From NCBI RefSeq assembly GCF_005771675.1, contig NZ_VAJM01000011.1, forward strand, positions 62,001 to 126,000: a stretch of 64,000 nucleotides of DNA, given 5' to 3'. Origin of the DNA: Hymenobacter jeollabukensis (GTDB lineage: Bacteria; Bacteroidota; Bacteroidia; Cytophagales; Hymenobacteraceae). Positions 56,346 through 64,000 of the stretch are shown here, one piece after another. The stretch's first letter is position 1. The number at the start of each line of letters is the position of its first letter. Below the pieces are notes generated by a model. The model worked only from the letters and a program-made list of their open reading frames with translations. It did not search any database and had not been told where the DNA came from. Position numbers and translations under genes: made by a program.

Positions 56346-59300
56346 ATGCAATTCCCTTCCCGAAACGACGCGGGGCGGGGCGGTTGGTGGGGGCGCCCGG
56401 TCGTGCTGCTGATGCTGCTCGTGAGCAGCATCCTAGGCAGCGCCTTACCCGGAGCGGCCCAGACGATCAGCCAGGCCGAGTACTACCTCGACAGCCCTGA
56501 CCCCGGCTTTGGCGCCGCCACGCCCATCACCATCAGCTCCCCCGCGGCCGACCTGGCCAGCCTCTCGTTCACGCACGACGTGAGCAGCCTGAGCGCGGGC
56601 TTTCACCGCCTGGCCGTCCGCACCAAGGACGCCAACGGGCAGTGGAGCCTGAGCACCCGCCGCACCTTCTACTACGAGCCGCTGGCCGCCACCGCCAGCA
56701 ACGTCAATAAGGTGGAATACTTCGTCGATGCCGACCCCGGTTTCGGCCTGGCCACCGACGTGCCCGTCACGGCCGGCGCCGACCTGGCGGGCGTCACGTT
56801 CTCGCTGAGCGTGAGTGCGCTGAGCACCGGCTTCCACATCGTCGGCGTCCGCTCGCGGGATGCCAACGGGCAGTGGAGCCTGACCACGCGCCGCACCTTT
56901 TACTACGAGCCGGCGGCGGCGACGGCCGTCAACATCACCAAGGCCGAGTACTTCATCGACACCGACCCCGGCTTTGGCAGCGCCACCGACATTCCGGTGG
57001 CCGCGCCGGGCAACGACCTGAGCGGGCTGGCCTTCAGCTACGACGTGAGCGGGCTGAGCGCGGGCTTCCACAACCTGGGCGTGCGCACCCGCGACGCCAA
57101 CGGCAAGTGGAGCCTGACCACGCGACGCTCCTTTTACTACGAGCCGGCCGCCGTGGCCGCCGTGAACATCACCAAAGTCGAGTATTTCCTCGACACCGAC
57201 CCCGGCTTCGGCAGCGGCACCGACGTACCCGTAACGGCCGGCCTGGACGTGGCGGGCGTGGCCATTTCCATCCCGGCCGGCGCGCTGACCACGGGCTTCC
57301 ACACCATCAGCGTCCGCTCCAAGGACGCCAACGGCAAGTGGAGCCTGACCACGGCCCGGCCCTTCTACTACGAGCCGCTGCCGGCCGCCGCGCCGAACAT
57401 CACCAAGATTGAGTACTACTTCGATACCGACCCCGGCTTTGGCAGCGCTACCGACGTACCAGTAGCTTCGCCGGCACCAGATATGGCCGGTTTTGGCTTT
57501 ATGGCCGACGCCTCGGCCCTCTCGGACGGCGCGCACCGCTTTTTTGTACGGACGCGCGACGCGGGTGGCAAATGGAGCCTGGTGACCAACCGCAGCTTCC
57601 TGAAGAACGGCTGCGCCTCCTCAGCCAACTTCGCCGCGGGCCTGCCGAGCGTGAACTACAACTACGGCGGCAGCACCAACGGGCTGGCTGAAACGGCCTT
57701 CAACGCGGACCCGGCTGCGCCCAACACCAGCAACTCGTTCTACGGCTACAACGGCAGCCTGCTGCAGGCTGACCTGGGCAGCACTCAGACCATCAGCGAG
57801 GTGCGCTACAAGCTCACGCCGAGCAATACCAGCAACTTTACGGTGCTGGTGCAAACGGCCCTAAGCCTGACCGGTACCTACACCACGGTGGACACCTACA
57901 CGGCCAGCTTCGCGGTGGGTACGACCACGCCGGTAACCCGCACCCTGGCCGCGCCGGTCAGCGCGCGGGTCGTGCGCATTGTCATTCAGAACAGCACCGG
58001 GCAGTACGCCATCATTTCGGGCGCGGGCAGCTATTACTTCAACTGCGCCGGCCCCACCATTACCAGCTTTACGCCTGCGGGCGGGGCCCCGGGCACCAGC
58101 GTGGTCATCACGGGCACCAACCTGACGGGCGCCACGGCGGTGACCTTCAACGGCACGGCGGCCCCGGGTTTCGTGGTCAATTCCGGCACCCAGATTACGG
58201 TGTCGGCCCCGGCCGGCGGTACTACCGGCCAGATCTGCGTGACCACGCCGGGCGGCACGGCCTGCTCGGCGGCCAGCTACGCGTATCCGCCGACCATTGC
58301 CACGGGCACGGTGTCGCCCGCTTCGTTCTGCGCCAGCACCTTTATTTCGGTGCCGTTCACCACGAACACCGGCGCCTACCTGGCCGGCAACCAGTTCAAG
58401 TTTCAGCTTTCGGACGCCAACGGGGTATTCACGGCCAACAGCCGCCTCTACGGCACCGGCTCGATCAACACCAACGGCGGCGTGCTGACCGACAGCATTG
58501 CCTTCCGCACCCCGGCCGGCACGGGCTACCGCATCCGCGTGGTGGCCACCAACCCGGCCGTGACGGGCACCGACAACGGCGTGAACCTGACGGTGCGCGG
58601 CGTGCCGGTGGCTACGGCTTCGGCCGCCCAGACTTCGGTGCCCTACAACGGGACTATTCAGCTGACGGCCGGTCCGGCCAGCCAGGCCAGCTACCAATGG
58701 TACGTAGCTTACACCAGCGGCGGCACCAGCTACGTGGGCAGCGGTGCGACGCTGAGCATCGGCAACGCCCAGCCCAGCCAGAGCGGCCGCTACTTCGTGT
58801 ACGTGCAGAACAGCGGCGGCTGCCAGGACTCGGCCTCGGTGCGCGTGACGGTGCAGCCCTCGGCCCAGCCGATTCTGTCGATGAGCCAATTCAGCTACTC
58901 CGGCTGCGCCGGCAACTCGCTGAACATCGGCTTCTCGGTGCAGGGCAACGTGTTCGGCAGCGGCAACGTGCTGACGGCGCAGCTCTCGGACGCCAGCGGC
59001 TCGTTTGCTGCTCCCACGACCATCGGCTCGGTGGGCTTCACGGGGCAGGGCTCCGGCTCGATTTTCTCCACGTTCCCGGCTGGTACGCCCACGGGCAACG
59101 GCTACCGGGTGCGCCTGGTGGGCTCGAACCCGAACGTGACCAGCCAGACCGACAACGGCTCGAACATCAGCCTGACCCAGCAGCCAGTGGCGGTGGCCTC
59201 GTCGAACTCTCCGGTGCCGTACGGCGGCACGATTCAGCTGCTGGCCCAGCCGGTGGCCGGGGCCTCGTACCAGTGGTTCGGTCCGAACTTCGCCTCCACC

Positions 59301-62300
59301 CAACAGAACCCGATTATTACCAACGCCACGCAGTCGGCCAACCAGGGCACGTACTCGCTGTACGTGACGGTGGGCGGCTGCCAGAGCCCGGTATCGACCA
59401 CGCAGGTGACGGTGCAGCCCTCCACGGACCCGATTCTGAGCGTGACGCAGTTTAGCGGCGCATTCTGCGCAGGCAGCAACCGCAACATCGGCTTCAGCGT
59501 GACGGGCAACAATTTCGGCGCCGGCAACGTGCTGACGGCCCAGCTCTCGGACGCTACGGGCTCCTTCGCCGCGCCGGTGAGCCTCGGCACGGTGGGCTTC
59601 ACGGGTCAGGGCTCCGGCTCGATTTCGGTGACCTTCCCGCTGAATACCACGCCCGGCGCGGGCTACCGCGTGCGGGTGGTGGGCAGCAGCCCGGCGGTGC
59701 TCAGCATCAACGACAACGGCTCGAATCTGACCGTCAACCCGGCCCCGGTGGCGGCCGTGCTGACCAACAACTCGCCGGTAGCCACCGGCGCTACCGTGAC
59801 GCTGACGGCCCAGGCCGTGAGCGGGGCCACTTACGTGTGGACGGTGCCGGGCTTCGGCAACGTGAGCACCGGCAGCAGCCCGACGCTGAACTTCAGCAAC
59901 GCCACGACCAGCAACTCGGGCACCTACTCGCTGACGGTGACGCTGGGCAGTTGCTCGGCTACGGCTACCGCTCAGGTGACGGTGAACCCCAGCGCCCCCA
60001 CGCTGACGCTGAACTCGAACGCGGCGCGCCAGACCTGCGCCGGCAACTTCCTGAACCTGAGTTTCACGGTGGACGGCAGCGGCCTGACGGCCGGCGGCAC
60101 GGTTTCGGCCGAGCTGTCGGATGAAAACGGCTCGTTTGCGGCCCCGACGGTTATCGGCACGCGCAGCTTCACGGGCACGGGCACCAGCACGGTGGGCGTG
60201 ACCGTACCGGCCACGGCCGTGACGGGCAGCCTGTACCGGGTGCGCCTCGTCAGCACCAACCCGGCGCTGACTTCGGCCGAAAGCGGGCTGTGGAGCATCA
60301 TCAACCTGGGCAGCGTCGTGGCCTCGTCGAACTCGCCGGTAGCGGCGGGCGGCACCATTCAGCTGACCTCGGCCGGTGTGCCGAACGGCGCCACGCTGCA
60401 GTGGACCGGCCCGGGCTTCAGCTCCTCGCAGCCGAACCCGCAGATTCAGAACGCGACGCAGAGCAACGCGGGCAGCTACACGCTGAACGTGACGCAGAAC
60501 GGCTGCACCGTGGAGCGCACCATCACGGTGAGTATCGGGCAGCCGATGGCCTCGGTCACGACGGGCCAGTTCAGCGGCTCGTACTGCCCCGGCTCGGCGC
60601 TGAGCGTACCGTTCACGACCCAAGGCGTATTCGGCGGCGGCAACGTGTTTACGGCTTTGCTGTCGGACGCCAGCGGCTCGTTTGCCTCGGCTACCAGCAT
60701 CGGTTCGATCAGCCTGAGCGGCACCAGCGTCAGCGGTATCATTTCGGCCACGATTCCGGCCGGCGCGGCCGTGGGCACTGGCTACCGGATTCGGGTGGAT
60801 GCTTCGGCTCCGGCTACCAGCAGCTCGAACGACAACGGGACCAACCTGGCGGTGCAAGCCGTGAGCTACACCTGGACGGGCGGCTACAACACCAACTGGT
60901 TTGACGGGCGCAACTGGTCGTGCGGGCAGGTACCGACGGCTACGAGCAACGTCATCATCAGCACGGGCTCGTACTACCCGATTGTGACGGGCACCGGCGC
61001 GGTGGTGAACAACATCACCGTCATCAACGGTGCCTCGTTCCAGGTATCCAGCACGTTTACCATCTACGGCAACGTGGTGAGCAACGGCACCTGGGTGACG
61101 GGCGGCTCCTACGTGTTTGCCGGCAACGGCACGCAGACGGTGGGCGGCTCGACGGCCGTGTACTTCGGCGGCGTGACGGTGAACGGCACCTCGACGCTGA
61201 GCTTGAACACCGGCATCTACGTGTCGGGTAACTGGCTGAACTACGGTGGCTTCGTGGGCGGCTCGTACTTCGTGAACTTCAACGGCACGGTAGGCCAGGT
61301 TATCGGCGGCTCGTCGGTGACCAACTTCTACTCGGTCATTGTATCGAACACCCTGGGCGGGCTGACGCTGAACCAGAACATCTACGTGCTGGGCAACTGG
61401 ACCAATAACGGGGTATTCGTGGGCGGCACCTACGTGACGACCTTCGGCGGCACCGTCAACCAGATTATCGGCGGTACGCAGGTCACGAACTTCGGCGGGC
61501 TGACCATCCTGAACACCGCGGGCGGCGTGACGCTGAACACCGGCATCGGGCTGGGCGGGGCGTTTGTCAACAACGGCTCGTTCGTGGTGGGCGTGCAGTC
61601 GGTGGCCTTCAACGGCACGGTGCTGCAAACCATCGGCGGCTCGACCGTGACGAACTTCTACCACGTGACCATCAACAACACGGTGGGCGTCAGCCTGGTG
61701 TCGAACATCTACGTGCTCGGCAACTGGATCAACAACGGGCAGTTCGCGGCGGGTAATTACACGGTGGTGTTCAACGGTACGGCGGCGCAGATTATCGGCG
61801 GTACGCAGGTGACGAACTTCTACGACGTGACCTTCCAGAACCCGGTGTCGGTGACGCTGTACCAGAACATCTACGTGCTGGGCGGCTTCGTGAATACCGG
61901 CGTGTTCTACGGCTACTACCTCACCGGCGGGGTGCCCACGGGCCACTTCGTGCGCTTCGGCGGCACGGCGGCCCAGGTCATTTCGGCCAACGCCACGACC
62001 TACTTCTGGCACTTCTACGTCGACAACGCGGCGGGCGTGAGCCTGGCCTCGAACATCTACGTGGCGGGCAACTACTACCTGTATTCGGGCTCGTTCACGC
62101 CGAGCACCTACACGGTGTTTTTCAACGGCCTGGGCGGCTACGTGCAGACGGTGGGCGGCTACACCGGCCTCTCGTTCTACGGCTGGAACATAGGCAGCAA
62201 TACTGAGGTGCGCATCCTGCAGAACGTAAGCTGGCTGGGCTCGTTCGTGAACAACGGCACCTTCTACGGCTACGACCTGGTGGGCGGCGTGTACACGGGC

Positions 62301-64000
62301 TACACCTGCTTGTTCAACGGTACGGCGGCGCAGGTTATCGGCGGCGCGGGCACCTACAATTTCTGGCACGTGACCTGGAACAACCTCGTTTCGGTGACCT
62401 TGCAGACGAACGTGTACGTGCTGGGCAACTGGCTGAACTCGGGCGGCTTCGCGCACGGCGGCTACACAGTGTTCTTCAACGGCACGGTGGCCCAGACCAT
62501 CGGCGGCGTAGTCAACACCGTTTTCCACCATGTGAGCGTGGGCAACCTGGTGTCGGTGACCCTGGCGCAACCGATTACGGTGCTGGGCAACTGGCTGGGC
62601 ACCGGCGTATTCCTGGGCGGCTCGTACCTGGTGTACTTCAACGGCTCGGCGGCCCAGACCATTACCGCCTCGGCCGATACGCGCTTCTACAACGTCCGCT
62701 TCCAGAACCCGGCTTCGGTGACGCTGCTCTCGCACCTGTACCTGACCGGTAGCTGGGTGAACGACGGGGGCTTCGTAGCCGGCGGCTACGGGGTGTACTT
62801 CGTGGGCTCGGTGCTGCAAACCATTGCCGGCTCGGTGCTGACGCAGTTCCACCACGTGACCATCGGCTCGGGTGCCAACGTGCGCATCGACCGGGCCATT
62901 ACGGTGCTCGGCGACTGGACGGCCAACGGCACCTTCCTGCCTAACGGCTTCGTGGTGACCTTCGCCGGCACGGTGAACCAGATTATCGGCGGCACGGCGG
63001 CAGTGATACCCTTCTACGGCATCGTCATCACCAACACGGTGTCGGTGACGCTGGCCCAGGACATCCGCGTCCGCGGCGGCTGGGTCAACAACGGGGTGTT
63101 CGTGCCGGCTACCTACACAGTGTACTTCGACGGCACGGTGGCCCAGGTTATCGGCGGCTCGGCCGTGACGACCTTCCACCATTTGAACATCGTCAATACG
63201 GTGGGCGTGACGCTCGGCGGGCCGATTTTCGTGACGGGTAACTTCGTCAACGACGGCCTATTCGCGGTGGCCGGCTACCTGGTGACCTTCAACGGCACGG
63301 TGGCCCAGACCATCGGCGGCCTGGTGGTGACGGCCTTCCAGGGCATCACCTTCAACAACACGGCCGGGGTGAGCCTGCTGAACGACATCCGGGTGCGCGG
63401 CGACTTCCGCAACCTGGCTTTGTTCACGGCCGGCGGCTACACGGTGTACTTCGACGGCACGGTGGCCCAGGGCATCTACTGCCCGAGCGGCACGCTCAGC
63501 TTCCACCACGTGACCTTCGCCAACGCGGGCGGCGTGACGCTCTACAACAACGTCTTCGTGACGGGCAACTGGCTGAACAACGGCGGCTTCCTGGCCAATG
63601 GCAAGCTGGTGACCTTCAAGGGCTCGGTGCTGCAAACCATCGGCGGCTCGGTGGCTACCACCTTCCACCACCTGACCCTGGCCTCGGGCGCGAATGTCCG
63701 CATCGACCGCGCCATTACGCTGCTGGGCAACTGGCTGAACAACGGCGCGACCTTCGTCGCCAACGGCTTGGCGGTGCTCTTCAACGGCACGGTGGCCCAG
63801 ACCATCGGCGGCACGGCCCTGACGGTGTTCCACCACCTGACCATGACCAACCTGGCGGGCGTGAGTCTGGACTACGACGTGGATTTGACCGGCAACTTCG
63901 TCAACTCGGGCATCTTCTGCGGCTGCGGCAAGAAAACCCGCTTCATCGGTACCACGGCGCAGACGATTACCTGCACCTCGGGCAACACCCGCTTCCACGA
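56346..64000 (+). CDS. Giant exported repeat protein (3' end outside window)
   Basis: The frame is open from ATG 56346 to the window end, at least 2,551 codons. A signal peptide is seen (PVVLLMLLVSSILGSALPGA). Then: five ~78-residue repeats (56478-57600) of the form EYFxDxDPGFGxATDVPV...DANGxWSLTTRRxFYYEP; a CBM-like domain; a TIG/IPT domain (ITSFTPAGGAPGTSVVITGT); alternating Ig-like and QLSDASGSF-type modules; a WTGGYNTNWFDGRNW module; and from about 61,130 a long array of 54-55-residue units. The style is that of T9SS-secreted surface adhesins of Bacteroidota, but the C-terminal sorting domain would lie beyond the window. Role in adhesion or matrix formation is inferred. Confidence 0.85.
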   Translation, partial: MQFPSRNDAGRGGWWGRPVVLLMLLVSSILGSALPGAAQTISQAEYYLDSPDPGFGAATPITISSPAADLASLSFTHDVSSLSAGFHRLAVRTKDANGQWSLSTRRTFYYEPLAATASNVNKVEYFVDADPGFGLATDVPVTAGADLAGVTFSLSVSALSTGFHIVGVRSRDANGQWSLTTRRTFYYEPAAATAVNITKAEYFIDTDPGFGSATDIPVAAPGNDLSGLAFSYDVSGLSAGFHNLGVRTRDANGKWSLTTRRSFYYEPAAVAAVNITKVEYFLDTDPGFGSGTDVPVTAGLDVAGVAISIPAGALTTGFHTISVRSKDANGKWSLTTARPFYYEPLPAAAPNITKIEYYFDTDPGFGSATDVPVASPAPDMAGFGFMADASALSDGAHRFFVRTRDAGGKWSLVTNRSFLKNGCASSANFAAGLPSVNYNYGGSTNGLAETAFNADPAAPNTSNSFYGYNGSLLQADLGSTQTISEVRYKLTPSNTSNFTVLVQTALSLTGTYTTVDTYTASFAVGTTTPVTRTLAAPVSARVVRIVIQNSTGQYAIISGAGSYYFNCAGPTITSFTPAGGAPGTSVVITGTNLTGATAVTFNGTAAPGFVVNSGTQITVSAPAGGTTGQICVTTPGGTACSAASYAYPPTIATGTVSPASFCASTFISVPFTTNTGAYLAGNQFKFQLSDANGVFTANSRLYGTGSINTNGGVLTDSIAFRTPAGTGYRIRVVATNPAVTGTDNGVNLTVRGVPVATASAAQTSVPYNGTIQLTAGPASQASYQWYVAYTSGGTSYVGSGATLSIGNAQPSQSGRYFVYVQNSGGCQDSASVRVTVQPSAQPILSMSQFSYSGCAGNSLNIGFSVQGNVFGSGNVLTAQLSDASGSFAAPTTIGSVGFTGQGSGSIFSTFPAGTPTGNGYRVRLVGSNPNVTSQTDNGSNISLTQQPVAVASSNSPVPYGGTIQLLAQPVAGASYQWFGPNFASTQQNPIITNATQSANQGTYSLYVTVGGCQSPVSTTQVTVQPSTDPILSVTQFSGAFCAGSNRNIGFSVTGNNFGAGNVLTAQLSDATGSFAAPVSLGTVGFTGQGSGSISVTFPLNTTPGAGYRVRVVGSSPAVLSINDNGSNLTVNPAPVAAVLTNNSPVATGATVTLTAQAVSGATYVWTVPGFGNVSTGSSPTLNFSNATTSNSGTYSLTVTLGSCSATATAQVTVNPSAPTLTLNSNAARQTCAGNFLNLSFTVDGSGLTAGGTVSAELSDENGSFAAPTVIGTRSFTGTGTSTVGVTVPATAVTGSLYRVRLVSTNPALTSAESGLWSIINLGSVVASSNSPVAAGGTIQLTSAGVPNGATLQWTGPGFSSSQPNPQIQNATQSNAGSYTLNVTQNGCTVERTITVSIGQPMASVTTGQFSGSYCPGSALSVPFTTQGVFGGGNVFTALLSDASGSFASATSIGSISLSGTSVSGIISATIPAGAAVGTGYRIRVDASAPATSSSNDNGTNLAVQAVSYTWTGGYNTNWFDGRNWSCGQVPTATSNVIISTGSYYPIVTGTGAVVNNITVINGASFQVSSTFTIYGNVVSNGTWVTGGSYVFAGNGTQTVGGSTAVYFGGVTVNGTSTLSLNTGIYVSGNWLNYGGFVGGSYFVNFNGTVGQVIGGSSVTNFYSVIVSNTLGGLTLNQNIYVLGNWTNNGVFVGGTYVTTFGGTVNQIIGGTQVTNFGGLTILNTAGGVTLNTGIGLGGAFVNNGSFVVGVQSVAFNGTVLQTIGGSTVTNFYHVTINNTVGVSLVSNIYVLGNWINNGQFAAGNYTVVFNGTAAQIIGGTQVTNFYDVTFQNPVSVTLYQNIYVLGGFVNTGVFYGYYLTGGVPTGHFVRFGGTAAQVISANATTYFWHFYVDNAAGVSLASNIYVAGNYYLYSGSFTPSTYTVFFNGLGGYVQTVGGYTGLSFYGWNIGSNTEVRILQNVSWLGSFVNNGTFYGYDLVGGVYTGYTCLFNGTAAQVIGGAGTYNFWHVTWNNLVSVTLQTNVYVLGNWLNSGGFAHGGYTVFFNGTVAQTIGGVVNTVFHHVSVGNLVSVTLAQPITVLGNWLGTGVFLGGSYLVYFNGSAAQTITASADTRFYNVRFQNPASVTLLSHLYLTGSWVNDGGFVAGGYGVYFVGSVLQTIAGSVLTQFHHVTIGSGANVRIDRAITVLGDWTANGTFLPNGFVVTFAGTVNQIIGGTAAVIPFYGIVITNTVSVTLAQDIRVRGGWVNNGVFVPATYTVYFDGTVAQVIGGSAVTTFHHLNIVNTVGVTLGGPIFVTGNFVNDGLFAVAGYLVTFNGTVAQTIGGLVVTAFQGITFNNTAGVSLLNDIRVRGDFRNLALFTAGGYTVYFDGTVAQGIYCPSGTLSFHHVTFANAGGVTLYNNVFVTGNWLNNGGFLANGKLVTFKGSVLQTIGGSVATTFHHLTLASGANVRIDRAITLLGNWLNNGATFVANGLAVLFNGTVAQTIGGTALTVFHHLTMTNLAGVSLDYDVDLTGNFVNSGIFCGCGKKTRFIGTTAQTITCTSGNTRFH
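56478..57600 (+). repeat. Five ~78-residue internal repeats in the giant protein
   Basis: The Glu of EYF/EYY falls at 56478, 56715, 56946, 57180 and 57411, i.e. spacings of 79, 77, 78 and 77 codons. Each unit ends with DANG(Q/K)WSLTT...FYYEP, the fifth ending DAGGKWSLVTNRSF. Confidence 0.9.
58300..60840 (+). repeat. Alternating Ig-like and QLSDASGSF modules
   Basis: FCASTF, GCAGNSLNIGF, FCAGSNRNIGF, TCAGNFLNLSF and YCPGSALSVPF each begin a module with NVxTAxLSDAxGSFA. They alternate with Ig-like modules of SNSPVPYGGTIQL...GTYSLxVTxGGC type. Unit pairs are about 560 bp. Confidence 0.8.
61134..64000 (+). repeat. Array of 54/55-residue beta-solenoid-like units
   Basis: The Gln of the recurring (A/L/N)Q(T/V/I)IGG motif occurs 18 times from 61134 to 63960. 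Spacings are 162 or 165 bp except for two units of 186 and one of 171, where an extra loop (YGYYLTGG, YGYDLVGG) is inserted. Unit consensus: FNGTVAQxIGGxxxTxFxHVT, then VSLxxNIYVLGNWxNNGxF. Confidence 0.9.

Noticed and set aside
57861-63182. Very long minus-strand open frame (1,773 codons) opposite the giant repeat protein
   Set aside because: It mirrors the repetitive, GC-rich plus-strand gene, has no signal peptide, family motif or start context, and its composition is His/Arg/Ala/Val-rich as expected for an antisense frame.

Overview
The window looks like a GC-rich member of the Bacteroidota, most likely a Hymenobacter-type organism (inference). Grounds: dense genes for exported carbohydrate-active enzymes of Bacteroidota type, a PID-CTERM-like tail, giant exported repeat proteins, few recognisable Shine-Dalgarno sites, and one TAnnTTTG-type promoter box. 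I see no tRNA, rRNA, CRISPR array or complete insertion sequence.

From 1 to about 51.3 kb there is a large locus for a pectin-type polysaccharide, nearly all on the minus strand. It encodes two GH78 rhamnosidases, a GH140 apiosidase-like enzyme, two GH2 enzymes, GH43, GH95, GH28, a PL1 pectate lyase, two sialidase-fold proteins, two beta-helix or hybrid enzymes, an acyl esterase, a sialate O-acetylesterase (cut by the window edge), a DUF5703 protein, an (alpha/alpha)6-barrel hydrolase and a GH67-like hydrolase. Cytoplasmic and transport functions are interleaved: two Na+/solute symporters, a Gfo/Idh/MocA dehydrogenase, a DapA/NanA-type aldolase, a fucose-isomerase-like enzyme and one AraC regulator (34467-35360). 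The combination of rhamnose, apiose, galacturonate, fucose/L-galactose and keto-deoxy-acid chemistry fits rhamnogalacturonan II or a related pectin (inference). No SusC/SusD pair is visible, which is unusual for such a locus.

A small AT-rich island (about 17.64-19.38 kb) interrupts the locus. It carries a two-gene unit: a TauD/TfdA-type 2-oxoglutarate oxygenase followed 5 bp later by a protein with a HEPN-like Rx4H motif, a coiled coil and a zinc ribbon. This is the best candidate for an undescribed functional pair.

The non-coding DNA is as notable as the genes. Most gene junctions of the locus hold a palindromic or tandem repeat, and these belong to at least nine sequence families. Two copies of one family change symmetrically in both arms. 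Copies of two other families run into coding sequence and encode parts of the signal peptides of three exported proteins. A 14-unit, 21-bp tandem array lies upstream of one symporter.

From 52 kb to the right edge everything is on the plus strand: a P-type Ca2+-type ATPase, a short PID-CTERM-like protein, an exported beta-helix protein, and a giant exported protein (more than 2,550 residues, cut by the window end) built from several classes of internal repeat.
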